Assembly (NCBI RefSeq): GCF_002929555.1
Contig: NZ_PJJP01000033.1
Coordinates: forward strand, 62,001-126,000
Reading direction: 5' to 3'
DNA from: Cryobacterium sp. N22
GTDB taxonomy: Bacteria; Actinomycetota; Actinomycetes; Actinomycetales; Microbacteriaceae
Length of the DNA: 64,000 nt
Shown piece after piece: positions 49,675 to 59,362 of the stretch (positions within the stretch are counted from its first letter, which is position 1; each line of letters starts with the position of its first letter). The translations under genes and the position numbers were made by a program. The notes under the pieces are model-generated. The model was not told the DNA's origin and did not search any database. It saw nothing but the letters and a program-made list of their open reading frames with translations.

Positions 49675-50916
49675 CTAGCGGCCGCCGGAGCGGCGCTTGT
49701 TGTAGACGTCGAAGGCGACGGCCAGGAGGAGCACGAGGCCCTTCACGGCCTGCTGCCACTCGATGCCGATACCCATGATCGACATGCCGTTGTTCAGCAC
49801 ACCGATGATCAGACCACCGATGATGGCGCCACCGATGGTGCCGACACCACCCTGCACGGCCGCGCCACCGATGAAGGCGGCGGAGATGGCCTCGAGCTCG
49901 AAGCCGTCACCGGCCTTCGGGCCGGCCAGGTTCAGGCGGGCGGTGAAGATCAGGCCGGCGAGGGCAGCGAGCACGCCCATGTTCACGAACAGCCAGAACG
50001 TCACGTTGCGGGTCTTGACGCCCGACAGCTCAGCGGCGTGCAGGTTGCCACCGATCGCGTAGATGTGACGACCGAAGACGCTGCGGTTCATGATGATGCC
50101 GTAGACCAGGATGAGCACGGCCAGCACGATCAGGGTGACCGGGATGCCCTTGTACGAGGCGAGGGCGTAGGCGAACATGCCGATACCGACGGTGATCAGC
50201 ACGAGCTTGCCGACGAACCAGACCAGCGGCTCGACCTCCTGGCCGTAGGCGGCACGGCCACGACGGGTGCGCACCTGCTGCACGATCAGGGCGATGATCG
50301 CCAGTGCGGCGACACCCAGGGTGAGCGGGTCCAGCTCGAACTCGCCGAAGACATCCGTGAGGAAGCCGTTGCCGAGTGCGCGGTATTCGCCGGGGAACGA
50401 GCCGATGTTCGCGTTGCCGAGCACCACGAGGGCGAGGCCACGGAAGATGAGCATGCCGGCCAGGGTCACGATGAAGGCGGGAATGCCCACGAACGCGATC
50501 CAGAAGCCCTGCCACACACCCACGAGCGCACCGACGAGGAGCGAGAGGATGATCGACAGCCACCAGGGCAGGCCCCAGGTCACGGCGAACACACCGGACA
50601 CGGCACCGACGAAGGCGGCGACCGAACCGACCGACAGGTCGATGTGGCCGGCGATGATGACCATCACCATGCCGACCGCGAGAACGAGGATGTACCCGTT
50701 CTGCACGATCAGGTTCGAGATGTTCTGCGGCCGCAGCAGGATGCCGTCGGTCAGGAAGCTGAACAGCACGACCACCACGATCAGTGCGACGAAGATGCCG
50801 TTCTTGCCGAGGTCGGCGATGACATGGCTGAACCAGGCCGCCGCTTTGGAGTTGCTGGGATTGACTTGTGCACCTTCGGGCGTGTTGCTCGCCGGCTTGG
50901 TATCGAGATCACTCAT
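49675..50916 (-). CDS. mmsB: Multiple-sugar ABC transporter permease, MmsB/XylH-like
   Basis: A 413-residue CUT2 permease, longer than YtfT because of extra segments, as in XylH/MmsB. Typical segments are VMVIIAGHIDLSVGSVAAFVGAVSGVF and GGAAVQGGVGTIGGAIIGGLIIGVLNNGMSIMGI. It is the last gene of the operon with mmsA, the ChvE-like binding protein and ara genes, so arabinose (possibly with xylose or galactose) is the likely substrate. Start ATG at 50916, 33 bp after mmsA. Confidence 0.9.
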   Translation of the reverse strand: MSDLDTKPASNTPEGAQVNPSNSKAAAWFSHVIADLGKNGIFVALIVVVVLFSFLTDGILLRPQNISNLIVQNGYILVLAVGMVMVIIAGHIDLSVGSVAAFVGAVSGVFAVTWGLPWWLSIILSLLVGALVGVWQGFWIAFVGIPAFIVTLAGMLIFRGLALVVLGNANIGSFPGEYRALGNGFLTDVFGEFELDPLTLGVAALAIIALIVQQVRTRRGRAAYGQEVEPLVWFVGKLVLITVGIGMFAYALASYKGIPVTLIVLAVLILVYGIIMNRSVFGRHIYAIGGNLHAAELSGVKTRNVTFWLFVNMGVLAALAGLIFTARLNLAGPKAGDGFELEAISAAFIGGAAVQGGVGTIGGAIIGGLIIGVLNNGMSIMGIGIEWQQAVKGLVLLLAVAFDVYNKRRSGGR

Positions 50917-50949
50917 TTTGACGTTTCTCCTATTCCGATAGCGCCGACG

Positions 50950-52479
50950 CTAACGGGCCTTTTCCATGGTCATGTGCTTGATAAGGGTCTCCGGGGTGGC
51001 ATCGTCGATCGGGAATTCTCCCGTGATGCGTCCCTCGGAGAGGGTGTAGATGCGGTCGCAGATGCCGATCAGCTCCGGCAGCTCCGACGAGATCACGATG
51101 ACGCCCTTGCCCTGTGCGGCGAGGGCGTTGATGATCGCGTAGATCTCGTACTTGGCGCCCACGTCGATGCCGCGGGTGGGTTCGTCCAGAATCAGCACGT
51201 CGGGGTTCGAGTAGATCCACTTCGACAGCACGACCTTCTGCTGGTTGCCGCCGGAGAGTTTCCCGGTTTTGGCCAGCACGGTCGGCGCCTTGATGTTCAT
51301 GCTCGTGCGGTACTCGTTGGCAACCTTGAACTCTTCGTTGTCATCGACCAGTCCGCCCTTGACGAGCTTGCCCAGCGAGGCCATCGAGATGTTGCGCTTG
51401 ATGTCCTCGATGAGGTTGAGGCCGTAGGTCTTGCGGTCCTCGGTGGCGTACGCGATGCCGTTGTCGATCGCCTCGGTGACCGTGCGGGTCTTGATCTCCT
51501 TGCCGGCCTTGAACACCTTGCCGGTGATGCGGCTGCCGTAGGTGCGGCCGAACAGGCTCATCGCGAACTCGGTGCGACCGGCGCCCATGAGCCCGGCGAT
51601 GCCCACGATCTCGCCACGGCGCACGTTCAGGTTGACGTTGTCGACCATGACCCTGGTCGGGTCCTGGGGGTGGTGCGCGGTCCAGTCCTCGACCCGCAGG
51701 ATTTCCTCGCCGATGTTCGGCGTGTGGTCCGGGTAGCGGTGCTCGAGGTCGCGGCCGACCATGTCCTTGATGATGCGGTCTTCGGTCACGTCGACCTTGT
51801 CGATGGTCTCGATGGCCTTGCCGTCGCGGATGACCGTGACGGCGTCGGAGACCTTCTTGATCTCGTTCAGCTTGTGGCTGATGATGATGGACGTGATGCC
51901 CTGACCCTTGAGGTGCAGCATCAGGTTGAGCAGGTGGTCCGAGTCCTCGTCGTTGAGGGCGGCCGTCGGCTCGTCCAGGATGAGTAGCTTCACCCGCTTG
52001 GAGAGCGCCTTGGCGATCTCCACGAGCTGCTGCTTGCCGACGCCGATGTCCATGATCTTGGTCGTGGGGTTCTCCCGCAGGCCCACGCGGGCGAGCAGCT
52101 TGACGGCTTCGGTGTTGGTCTTGTTCCAGTCGATCAGGCCCAAGGCGCCGCGCTGTTCGTTGTTGAGGAAGATGTTCTCCGCGATGGAGAGGTAGGGACT
52201 CAGTGCGAGTTCCTGGTGGATGATGACGATGCCCTTGGCTTCGCTGTCCCTGATGTCCTTGAATTCAACGACCTCGTCTTCGAAGACGATGTCGCCGGTG
52301 TAGGTGCCGTGCGGGTAAACGCCGCTGAGCACCTTCATCAGCGTGGACTTGCCCGCGCCGTTCTCACCGCAGATGGCGTGAACTTCGCCGCGAGCGACGT
52401 TGAGCGTCACGTCCTGCAGCGCCTTGACGCCGGGGAAGGTCTTGGTAATACCGCGCATCTCGAGGATGTTGGTGGTCAC
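50950..52479 (-). CDS. mmsA: Multiple-sugar ABC transporter ATP-binding protein, MmsA/XylG-like
   Basis: A 509-residue double ATPase: [21 protein letters not shown], then [36 protein letters not shown] and [14 protein letters not shown]. The close match in architecture to MmsA of the ChvE-GguAB group, and the neighbouring binding protein, support import of L-arabinose-like monosaccharides. The ATG is at 52479 (preceded by AAAGGAA). An 86-bp gap with a long hairpin separates it from the binding-protein gene. Confidence 0.92.
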   Translation of the reverse strand: MTTNILEMRGITKTFPGVKALQDVTLNVARGEVHAICGENGAGKSTLMKVLSGVYPHGTYTGDIVFEDEVVEFKDIRDSEAKGIVIIHQELALSPYLSIAENIFLNNEQRGALGLIDWNKTNTEAVKLLARVGLRENPTTKIMDIGVGKQQLVEIAKALSKRVKLLILDEPTAALNDEDSDHLLNLMLHLKGQGITSIIISHKLNEIKKVSDAVTVIRDGKAIETIDKVDVTEDRIIKDMVGRDLEHRYPDHTPNIGEEILRVEDWTAHHPQDPTRVMVDNVNLNVRRGEIVGIAGLMGAGRTEFAMSLFGRTYGSRITGKVFKAGKEIKTRTVTEAIDNGIAYATEDRKTYGLNLIEDIKRNISMASLGKLVKGGLVDDNEEFKVANEYRTSMNIKAPTVLAKTGKLSGGNQQKVVLSKWIYSNPDVLILDEPTRGIDVGAKYEIYAIINALAAQGKGVIVISSELPELIGICDRIYTLSEGRITGEFPIDDATPETLIKHMTMEKAR

Positions 52480-52511
52480 GTGCGTTCCTTTCTGAGGTCT
52501 AATACGTTGTG

Positions 52512-52552
52512 GTGACCGGCCGGCGGGGCGGGTGGCCCCGCCGGCCGGTCAC
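52512..52552 (-). promoter_or_regulatory. Perfect 17-bp hairpin between the ChvE-like gene and mmsA
   Basis: GTGACCGGCCGGCGGGG (52512-52528) pairs exactly with 52536-52552 around a 7-base loop. It starts 14 bp after the binding-protein stop and lacks a T-run, like the hairpin after ytfQ. Confidence 0.85.
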
Positions 52553-52565
52553 GAACACGTGACTC

Positions 52566-53678
52566 TTAGCCGTCGATCTCGGCCTGGGTCCAGTAGCCGG
52601 TGTCAACCAGCTCTTCCGTGATGTTGTCCTTGATCACGATCGAGGAGTCGAGGAGGTAGGAGTCCACAACCTTCACGCCGTTGTCGTAATCTTCGGTGTT
52701 GTTGATCTCCGGCTCGTCACCGTTCAGCAGGGCGAGGGTCATCGAAACGGCGACCTCGGCCAGCTTGCGGGTGTCCTTGAAGATCGTGCCGTACTGCTCG
52801 CCGGCGACGATGGCCTTGACCGAGTCGAGCTCGGCGTCCTGGCCGGAAATCGCGGGCCATTCCGGGCCCACCGTGTAGCCGGAGCCCTCGAGGGCAGAAA
52901 TGATGCCTCGCGAGATGCCGTCGTACGGGGAGAGCACGCCGTTGACAACGCTGCCGTCAGAGTACGTCGACGTCAGGATGTTCTCCATGCGGCTCTGTGC
53001 CTCTTCGCCGTCCCAACGCAGGGTTGCAACCTGCTCGATATCGGTCTGGCCGCTCTTGACCACGATGGTCTTGGCGTCGATCAGCGGCTGGAGGACATCC
53101 ATCGCGCCGTCGTAGAAGAAGAACGCGTTGTTGTCGTCCAGCGAACCGGCGAACAGCTCAACGTTGAACGGGCCGGCCGGGGCACCCTCGATGGGCGTTC
53201 CGTCCAGCTCGACCAGGCCGAGGCCGTTCAGCAACGACCAGGCCTGCTGCTGGCCGACCTTGAAGTTGTCGAACGAGGCGTAGTAGTTGACGTTCTCGGT
53301 GTCGCGGATCAGGCGGTCGTAGGCGATGACGGGGATGTCGGCGTCTGCGGCGTCCTGGAGCACGCTGGTGAGGGTGGTGCCGTCGATGGAGGCGACGATC
53401 AGGGCCTTGGCGCCCTTGGTGATCATGTTCTCGATCTGCGAAACCTGCATGGGGATGTCGTCCTCTGCGTACTGCAGGTCGACGGTGAAGCCCTCGGCTT
53501 CGAGCTGTTCCTTGACGGCGTTACCGTCGTTGATCCAGCGCTCGGAGGACTTCGTGGGCATTGCGACGCCGACGAGTCCGCCGTCGCCCTCGCCGGAGTC
53601 TCCTCCGCTGGAGCAGGCTGCCAGGGAAACGAGCATGGCTCCGGCTGCCAGTGTCGCGAGAAAAGCTTTCTTCTTCAC
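52566..53678 (-). CDS. chvE: ChvE-like monosaccharide-binding lipoprotein
   Basis: A 370-residue binding lipoprotein: signal [24 protein letters not shown] with lipobox SLAAC, then a Peripla_BP_4 fold ([68 protein letters not shown]). It matches the ChvE/xylose-arabinose group. The GTG at 53678 is preferred because AAAGGA sits just upstream; an ATG at 53693 has no ribosome binding site. It lies 68 bp after araA on the same strand, so uptake and catabolism are probably co-transcribed. Confidence 0.9.
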   Translation of the reverse strand: MKKKAFLATLAAGAMLVSLAACSSGGDSGEGDGGLVGVAMPTKSSERWINDGNAVKEQLEAEGFTVDLQYAEDDIPMQVSQIENMITKGAKALIVASIDGTTLTSVLQDAADADIPVIAYDRLIRDTENVNYYASFDNFKVGQQQAWSLLNGLGLVELDGTPIEGAPAGPFNVELFAGSLDDNNAFFFYDGAMDVLQPLIDAKTIVVKSGQTDIEQVATLRWDGEEAQSRMENILTSTYSDGSVVNGVLSPYDGISRGIISALEGSGYTVGPEWPAISGQDAELDSVKAIVAGEQYGTIFKDTRKLAEVAVSMTLALLNGDEPEINNTEDYDNGVKVVDSYLLDSSIVIKDNITEELVDTGYWTQAEIDG

Positions 53679-53746
53679 TGTGGTTCCTTTCATATTTTCA
53701 ATCGACTTTGATGTCAAATGGGTCAAGTGAGTGGTGCGTGTGTGAT

Positions 53747-55264
53747 TTACAAGCCTTGCGCCAGACGGTAGTACGCCTGGTTCCAACGCACCTCGCGGGA
53801 GAAGTCCCGCAGGGTGGTGGTCTCATCGATCACGAGAAGCTCGGTGTGAGCGATCTCGGCGAAATCCTGGAACACCTCGATGCCGACGGCTGTCGACATG
53901 ACGGTGTGGTGGGCGGCGCCGGCGGTGAGCCAGGCGGCGGCTGAGGTGGCGAAGTCCGGTGCGGGCTTCCAGACGGCACGGCCGACGGGCAGCTTGGGCA
54001 GGGCCTCGGTGGGTTCGACGACCTCGACGACGTTCGCGGTGAGGCGGAACCTGTCGCGCATGTCGCTCATCGCGACGACGACGGCGGGGCCGGGGGCGGC
54101 GTTGAAGACCAGGCGCACCGGGTCCTCCTTGCCGCCGATGCCCAGCGGGTGGATCTCCAGGGTCGGCTTCTCGGTGGCCAGGGACGGGCTGACCTCGAGC
54201 ATGTGGGCGCCGAGGATGAGTTCGGCGCCGGGGGTGAGGTCGTAGGTGTAGTCCTCCATCAGGCTGGCGCCGCCGGGCAGGCCGGAGCCCATCACGTTGG
54301 CCACCCGGACCAGGATCGCGGTCTTCCAGTCGCCTTCGGCGCCGAAGCCGTAGCCCTGGGCCATCAGGCGTTGCACGGCCAGGCCGGGCAGCTGCTTGAG
54401 GGTGCCGAGGTCTTCGAAGTTGGTGGTGAAGGCGCTGAAGCCGCCGGCTTCGAGGAAGGACTTCAGGCCGATTTCGATCGCGGCGCCGTAGCGGAGCGAC
54501 TCGTGCCGGTCGCCACCCACGCGCAGTTCGGGGGCGACGTCGTAGAGGGTCTCGTATTCGGCCACGAGCGCGTCGATGTCGGCATCCGTGGCGGCGTGCA
54601 CGACGTCGGCGAGTTCGTTGACCGACCAGGTGTTCACCTGCACGCCGAAACGCAGTTCGGCTTCGGTCTTGTCACCCTCGGTGACGGCGACGTAGCGCAT
54701 GTTGTCGCCGAACCGGGCCAGTTTCATGCTGTTGGACGCGGCCCAGCCGGCGGCGGCGCGGGTCCAGGTGCCGATGGAGGCGCTGACGACGGGGTTGGAG
54801 ACGTGGCCGACGACGGTCTTGCGGGACACCCCGAGGCGGGTCTGGATGTAGCCGAACTCGCGGTCGCCGTGGGCGGCCTGGTTCAGGTTCATGAAGTCGA
54901 AGTCGATCTCGGCCCAGGGCAGTTCGACGTTGGCCTGGGTGTGCAGGTGCAGCAGCGGCTTGGTCAGCGCGTTCAGGCCGCCGATCCACATCTTCGCCGG
55001 CGAGAACGTGTGCATCCAGGCGATCAGGCCGATCACCGTGTCGTCACTGTTCGCGTCGAGGGCGGCGCGACGGATGGACTCGGCGTCCTTGAGCACCGGC
55101 TTCCAGACGACCTTCACCGGAACATCGCTGGAGGCGTTGAGGGCGTCGGCGATCGTCTGGGACTGCTCGGCGACCTGGCGCAGGGTCTCTTCGCCGTAGA
55201 GGTTCTGGCTGCCGGTGAGGAACCAGACTTCGTAGGAGTCGAGGGAGCTGGAGAGAACTGGCAT
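53747..55264 (-). CDS. araA: L-arabinose isomerase
   Basis: A 505-residue enzyme that converts L-arabinose to L-ribulose. Family landmarks are [41 protein letters not shown], the metal-binding Glu/His regions ([34 protein letters not shown]) and [10 protein letters not shown]. Length is normal. Its ATG shares one base with the araD stop (TAATG). The product would need a ribulokinase, which in this operon is reduced to a fragment. Confidence 0.97.
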   Translation of the reverse strand: MPVLSSSLDSYEVWFLTGSQNLYGEETLRQVAEQSQTIADALNASSDVPVKVVWKPVLKDAESIRRAALDANSDDTVIGLIAWMHTFSPAKMWIGGLNALTKPLLHLHTQANVELPWAEIDFDFMNLNQAAHGDREFGYIQTRLGVSRKTVVGHVSNPVVSASIGTWTRAAAGWAASNSMKLARFGDNMRYVAVTEGDKTEAELRFGVQVNTWSVNELADVVHAATDADIDALVAEYETLYDVAPELRVGGDRHESLRYGAAIEIGLKSFLEAGGFSAFTTNFEDLGTLKQLPGLAVQRLMAQGYGFGAEGDWKTAILVRVANVMGSGLPGGASLMEDYTYDLTPGAELILGAHMLEVSPSLATEKPTLEIHPLGIGGKEDPVRLVFNAAPGPAVVVAMSDMRDRFRLTANVVEVVEPTEALPKLPVGRAVWKPAPDFATSAAAWLTAGAAHHTVMSTAVGIEVFQDFAEIAHTELLVIDETTTLRDFSREVRWNQAYYRLAQGL

Positions 55265-55974
55265 TACTTGAGTGCTCCTTGCGGTGCTTGTCCGTAGACG
55301 TTCTGGTAGCGGTTGAAGAGGGAATCGATCGCTTCTTGCGGAATCGGGATGAGGGGGCCGCCCTGGCGGGCCAGGTGCACGGTGCGGGCGACGTCTTCGA
55401 CCATCACGGCGGCCTTGACCGCGTCGCGGGCATCCTTACCGATCGTGAACGGGCCGTGGTTCTGCATCAGCACCGCCCGGGAGCGGTGCCCGGCCAGAGC
55501 CTCGACGATGCCCTGACCGATGGTGTCATCGCCGATGATCGCGAACCGGCCCACCGGAATCGGCCCACCGAACTCATCCGCCATCGCCGTGATCACGCAG
55601 GGGATCTCTTCGCCACGTGCGGCCCAGGCGGTGGCATAGGTCGAGTGCGTGTGCACCACACCGCCGACCTCGGGCATGTTCCGGTACACATAGGCGTGCG
55701 CGGCCGTGTCACTGGACGGCGACCGGTCCGAGCCGGGCGTCTCCGGGACGACGGCGCCGTCCAGATCGCAGAGAATCATGTTCTCCGGCGCCAGATCGGC
55801 GTAATCCACACCGCTCGGCTTGATCACGAACAGGTCAGCGCCGGGCACCCGACCCGACACGTTGCCGCCGGTCCACACCACCAGGCCGTTGCTGGTCAGC
55901 TCACCGTGCAGACGAGCGATGTCCGCGCGGACACGGGCGATGGCCACCTCGATCTGCGGGCCGAAGGTGCTCAC
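55264..55974 (-). CDS. araD: L-ribulose-5-phosphate 4-epimerase
   Basis: A 236-residue class II aldolase-fold enzyme giving D-xylulose 5-phosphate. Metal-binding histidines are in [14 protein letters not shown] and [26 protein letters not shown] and [13 protein letters not shown] are the phosphate and substrate loops. The GTG at 55974 overlaps the stop of the araB remnant as GTGA, so the upstream translation signal is kept. araA follows with a 1-bp overlap. Confidence 0.96.
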   Translation of the reverse strand: MSTFGPQIEVAIARVRADIARLHGELTSNGLVVWTGGNVSGRVPGADLFVIKPSGVDYADLAPENMILCDLDGAVVPETPGSDRSPSSDTAAHAYVYRNMPEVGGVVHTHSTYATAWAARGEEIPCVITAMADEFGGPIPVGRFAIIGDDTIGQGIVEALAGHRSRAVLMQNHGPFTIGKDARDAVKAAVMVEDVARTVHLARQGGPLIPIPQEAIDSLFNRYQNVYGQAPQGALK

Positions 55975-56072
55975 GCCGGCACCGCTGCGATCTCGACAGC
56001 GGCCCGGTAGTCGATTCCGATGACGTAGGCGGGAGCGGCCTGTGCGGCGCGCTGCGCGGTGGACATGCTCAC
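55971..56072 (-). pseudogene. araB: Ribulokinase remnant: large in-frame internal deletion of araB
   Basis: A 33-codon frame occupies the araB position directly upstream of araD. From a GTG at 56072 (GGGAG eight bases before; ATG at 56066) it reads a short leader, then YVIGIDY, the start of the FGGY-kinase phosphate-binding motif (normally YVIGIDYGTxSGRA), and then abruptly [11 protein letters not shown], which resembles the C-terminal end of actinobacterial AraB, before a TGA that overlaps araD. About 530 codons appear to be missing. The frame and the translational overlap are kept, so araD expression should be unaffected. An assembly collapse is the alternative. Confidence 0.75.
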
Positions 56073-56115
56073 AGAATCGACTCCCTTGTCTGAGGTGGTG
56101 CGGGTGATGCTCCAG

Positions 56116-56131
56116 ATGTGAACGGTCACAT
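56116..56131. promoter_or_regulatory. AraR operator upstream of the arabinose operon
   Basis: ATGTGAACGGTCACAT is a perfect 6-4-6 inverted repeat 44 bp before the araB-remnant start. Its core TGTGAACGGTCACA differs by one base from TGTGCACGGTCACA just upstream of the LacI-type regulator gene, which makes a shared operator likely. Confidence 0.8.
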
Positions 56132-56238
56132 TGTTGACCTCATGTTAGCCGCATCTGGGAATCCTGTGTCAAGTTCGGTTTGTCACTATTGGGTAACAGC
56201 AGTGATCGGGGCCCGACCGGACTCCCGACGGACGCAGG

Positions 56239-57258
56239 TCAGAACGCGGGCGGGCCCGTGGATGCGCGCACGACGAGCTCGGGAATGATGGCTTCGCGGT
56301 GCTCTCCGGGTCCGGGGCTGATGTCATCGAGCAGCAGCGCCATGCAGCGGCGGCCGAGTTCGGGGAAGTCCTGCCGCACCGTCGTGAGTGGTGGCCAGAA
56401 ATGTGCCGCTTCCGGAATATCATCGAAGCCGACCACACTGACGTCGCCGGGGATGCTCAGTCCGGCGTCCCTGATGGCGTGCATCAGGCCCAGCGCCATC
56501 TGGTCGTTCGACGAGAAGATGGCGGTGAAGTCACGCACCCGTAACAGCTCGCGGCCGGCGTGGTAGCCGAAGTCGGCGGTCCAGTCGCCCAGGATGGGCG
56601 CGGTTGTCGGCACATCCATCGCCCCCATCTCGTCGAGGAAGCCGCGCATGCGCGCCTCGGCCTCGATCCAGTCCTGCGGGCCGGCCAGATGGTAGATGTT
56701 GCGATGACCCAGGTCGATGAGGTGCCGCGTCGCCGCCCGGGCGCCGGAGATCTGGTCGAAGGACAGGCCGTGTTCGTTCAGGCTCCCGGTGGACTGCAGG
56801 GTCACATAGGGCACGGCGATGGAGAGCTGTTCGAGAACGTCGAAGACCCGCATCTGCGGGGCGATCACGACGATGCCCTCCACGGACTGCAGCATCAGGT
56901 GGTCGAGAGCCGCCTCAATGGTTTCGGGGTCGACGGAGGTGAGATTGGCGGTGTTGACGTAGTAGCCGGCTTCGCGGGCGGCATCCTGGATGGCGGCGAT
57001 GCTGCTGGCCGGACCGTACTGGGAGCTAGACGCCGAAAGCACCCCGATGGTGCGGGAGGTGCCGCGGGACAGCGCGCGGGCGGCCCGGTTGGGGCGGTAC
57101 TGCAGGTCGTCCATGACCTGCTGCACGCGGGCCTTGGTCGAATCGCGGATGCTCGGATGGTTGTTGAGCACCCGGGAGACCGTCTGGTGCGATACCCCGG
57201 CAAGGCGCGCGACATCCCGGATGCTGGGTGCGCGACTCTTGGGCAGATCAGCTGGCAC
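56239..57258 (-). CDS. LacI-family repressor of the arabinose operon (AraR-like)
   Basis: A 339-residue LacI regulator: HTH SIRDVARLAGVSHQTVSRVLNNHPSIRDSTKARVQQVMDDLQYRPNRAARAL and ligand domain with FSSNDQMALGLMHAI and DVSVVGFDDIPEAAHFWPP. It lies upstream of araB'DA on the same strand. Start GTG 57258 puts MPADLPKSRAPS before the HTH; the open frame to 57387 would cover the operator region. One operator copy upstream of araB' and three palindromes upstream of itself imply autoregulation and arabinose-operon repression. Confidence 0.9.
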   Translation of the reverse strand: MPADLPKSRAPSIRDVARLAGVSHQTVSRVLNNHPSIRDSTKARVQQVMDDLQYRPNRAARALSRGTSRTIGVLSASSSQYGPASSIAAIQDAAREAGYYVNTANLTSVDPETIEAALDHLMLQSVEGIVVIAPQMRVFDVLEQLSIAVPYVTLQSTGSLNEHGLSFDQISGARAATRHLIDLGHRNIYHLAGPQDWIEAEARMRGFLDEMGAMDVPTTAPILGDWTADFGYHAGRELLRVRDFTAIFSSNDQMALGLMHAIRDAGLSIPGDVSVVGFDDIPEAAHFWPPLTTVRQDFPELGRRCMALLLDDISPGPGEHREAIIPELVVRASTGPPAF

Positions 57259-57278
57259 GGGAGGAGGCCTCGTTCGAA

Positions 57279-57388
57279 TGTGCACGGTCACAATTGTGGA
57301 CGCATCCCAATTATGCATGCGACGCACCCCGAGGGAATGCACGATGTGACCGTCACATGCCCCGATTCGGGCGTATGTGACAGTCACA
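57279..57388. promoter_or_regulatory. Three operator-like palindromes upstream of the AraR-like gene
   Basis: TGTGCACGGTCACA (57279-57292) is a 13/14 match to the site before araB'. ATGTGACCGTCACAT (57344-57358) and TGTGACAGTCACA (57376-57388) are perfect palindromes with the same TGTGA/TCACA arms but a 3-base rather than 4-base centre. CACAATTGTG (57289-57298) overlaps the first. Confidence 0.7.
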
Positions 57389-57417
57389 ACGGCCGGCCGA
57401 CGCGGGAGAGCCCGGGC

Positions 57418-58434
57418 TCAGGCGCTGTGGCGCACCACCAGATCGGTGGGCAGCACAATGGCGGCGGGCCGTTCACCGTCGATGACGCGCAGCAGCAGGC
57501 GCACCATTTCCTCGCTGATCCTCTCGAACGGCTGGTGCATCGTGGTCAGACCCGGTGTGGTCAGTGTCGCCACCGGGGCATCGTCGAACCCGCCGACGGC
57601 GACGTCTTCAGGCACCCGGCGACCGGAGGCCAGCAACACGTCGACGGCGCCCGCGGCCATCATGTCGTTCGCCGCGAACACGGCGTCGAGGTCGGGCTGG
57701 CGTTCCAGGAGCGCCGTCATCGCCTGCGACCCGCTGATCCTGCTGTAGTCGCCGCGGGCCACGTAGCTCGTGTCGAAGTCCGTGCCGAGCTCGTCGGCAT
57801 ATGCCTCGAACCGACGCATGCCTCCAGAGGTATCTTCCGGTCCGGCGATGGTCGCGATGCGGGAGCGACCGAGTCCGCGCAGGTACCGGACCATCTCCCT
57901 GGCCCCCTCGTAGTCGTCCGCGGCGACGTAGCCCATCTTCTTTTCAAAGCCCAGCGGCACGCCACAGGCGATGGCCGGCACGTTCGCGGCGATGATCTCG
58001 GAGATCAGGCCGCGCCGGCCGCTGTGCGAGGAGACGAGCAGCACGCCGTCGACGTGACCGGCGGTGATGAACTCGGTCGCCCGGCGCTGTTCGTCCTCGT
58101 TGCCCGCCATGATCAGCACCAGGGAGATGTCGTGCTCGGAGAGCGCCTTCGACGCCCCGCGCATCAGAACGGCGAAGTTCGGGTCCTCGAAGAGGCGGTC
58201 GTGTGATTCGGTGAGCAGGAACGCCACCGAGTTCGCCCGGCTCGTGGCGAGGCTCCGAGCGTGCGGGTTGACCCTGTAGCCGGTCTTCTTGATTGCGCCG
58301 TTGACCAGCGCCAGGGAATCCGGGCTCACCCAGTGGCCGCCGTTGAGCACTCGGGACACCGTGCCCCTGGACACGCCGGCAGCAGCGGCCACATCATCGA
58401 TGGTCGGCCGGCGCTTCGCGGGGGGCGGGGTCAC
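57418..58434 (-). CDS. LacI-family regulator of the galactoside uptake operon
   Basis: A 338-residue LacI regulator: HTH TIDDVAAAAGVSRGTVSRVLNGGHWVSPDSLALVNGAIKKTGYRVNPHARSLA and ligand domain with FAANDMMAAGAVDVLLASG and DVAVGGFDDAPVATLTTPGLTTMHQPFERI. It starts at a GTG at 58434, 19 bp after the second permease gene, so it is the last gene of the SBP-permease-permease-regulator operon. TGGGAGCG sites between this operon and the divergent GH42 gene fit LacI-type regulators of actinobacterial glycosidases (CebR/BxlR type). Confidence 0.9.
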   Translation of the reverse strand: MTPPPAKRRPTIDDVAAAAGVSRGTVSRVLNGGHWVSPDSLALVNGAIKKTGYRVNPHARSLATSRANSVAFLLTESHDRLFEDPNFAVLMRGASKALSEHDISLVLIMAGNEDEQRRATEFITAGHVDGVLLVSSHSGRRGLISEIIAANVPAIACGVPLGFEKKMGYVAADDYEGAREMVRYLRGLGRSRIATIAGPEDTSGGMRRFEAYADELGTDFDTSYVARGDYSRISGSQAMTALLERQPDLDAVFAANDMMAAGAVDVLLASGRRVPEDVAVGGFDDAPVATLTTPGLTTMHQPFERISEEMVRLLLRVIDGERPAAIVLPTDLVVRHSA

Positions 58435-58453
58435 GAGTGAAGCCTAGCGACCG

Positions 58454-59359
58454 TCAGGCCTTGACCGCACCAGCGGCGAGGTCGACCTTCCAGTAGCGCT
58501 GTAGAACGAGGAACAGGATGATCAGCGGGATGATCGACAGCAGCGCGCCGGTGATCACGAGGGTGTACATCGACGGTGCGGATGCACCCTGGTTGAGCAG
58601 ACCGCTCAGGCCGACGGTGACCGGGAAGAGCTGGTCGTCGCCGAGCATGATGTACGGCAGCATGAAGTTGTTCCAGACCGCGACGAACTGGAACAGGAAG
58701 ATCGTCACCAGTCCAGGGCCCATCATCGGCAGGGCGATGCGGTTGAAGATGTACAGCTCGCCGGCGCCCTCGGTGCGGGAGGCTTCGATGACCTCGGTGG
58801 GCACGGAGGCCGCGGCGTAGATGCGGGCCAGGTAGATGCCGTACGGGCTGATGATCTGGGGCAGCAGCACCGACCACATGGTGTTGGTCAGGCCCACCTC
58901 GGCCAGCAGGAAGTACTGCGGGATGGCGAGGATGACGCCGGGTACCAGCACGCCCATCAGCAGGATCGAGAAGACGACCTTCTTGCCGGGGAACTCGAAC
59001 TTGGCCAGGACGTAACCCGAGATCGCTGAGATCCAGGTGGAGGCCAGGGCGCCGACGCCCGCGTAGATCGCGGTGTTGAGCACCCAGCGCCAGAACAGGC
59101 CGTCGCGGTACTGGCTGAGCTGGACGATGTTGTCCCACAGGTGGGTGCTGGGCATCAGCGTGAAGGTGGAGAACAGCTCTGAGCTGTCCTTGCTCGACGC
59201 CATCAGGACCCAGAAGACCGGGAACAGGCAGTAGATCGCACCGATGATGAGGATGCCGGTGGACACCGGGCTGGCCTTCTGCCGGAACGCGCGGGCCGAG
59301 GCTCGCTCGGTCTTGCGCAGGTCGCGGTCGGGCCGGGTGCGGGTGAGTGTGGTGGTCAT
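58454..59359 (-). CDS. CUT1 sugar ABC transporter permease, MalG-like
   Basis: A 301-residue permease with six hydrophobic segments. The EAA motif that contacts the ATPase reads EVIEASRTEGAGELYIFNRIALPMMGPGL, and the protein ends with RYWKVDLAAGAVKA, as MalG-type permeases do. It works with the next gene (3-bp gap) and the binding protein. No ATPase gene is in the cluster; CUT1 systems in actinobacteria often use a shared MsiK-type ATPase encoded elsewhere. Confidence 0.92.
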   Translation of the reverse strand: MTTTLTRTRPDRDLRKTERASARAFRQKASPVSTGILIIGAIYCLFPVFWVLMASSKDSSELFSTFTLMPSTHLWDNIVQLSQYRDGLFWRWVLNTAIYAGVGALASTWISAISGYVLAKFEFPGKKVVFSILLMGVLVPGVILAIPQYFLLAEVGLTNTMWSVLLPQIISPYGIYLARIYAAASVPTEVIEASRTEGAGELYIFNRIALPMMGPGLVTIFLFQFVAVWNNFMLPYIMLGDDQLFPVTVGLSGLLNQGASAPSMYTLVITGALLSIIPLIILFLVLQRYWKVDLAAGAVKA

Positions 59360-59362
59360 GGG

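Noticed and set aside
49555..51987. An 810-codon open frame on the plus strand, His/Asp/Glu-rich
   Set aside because: It lies antisense to mmsB and mmsA, which are certain genes. The His/Asp richness mirrors Val/Met-rich membrane codons on the other strand.
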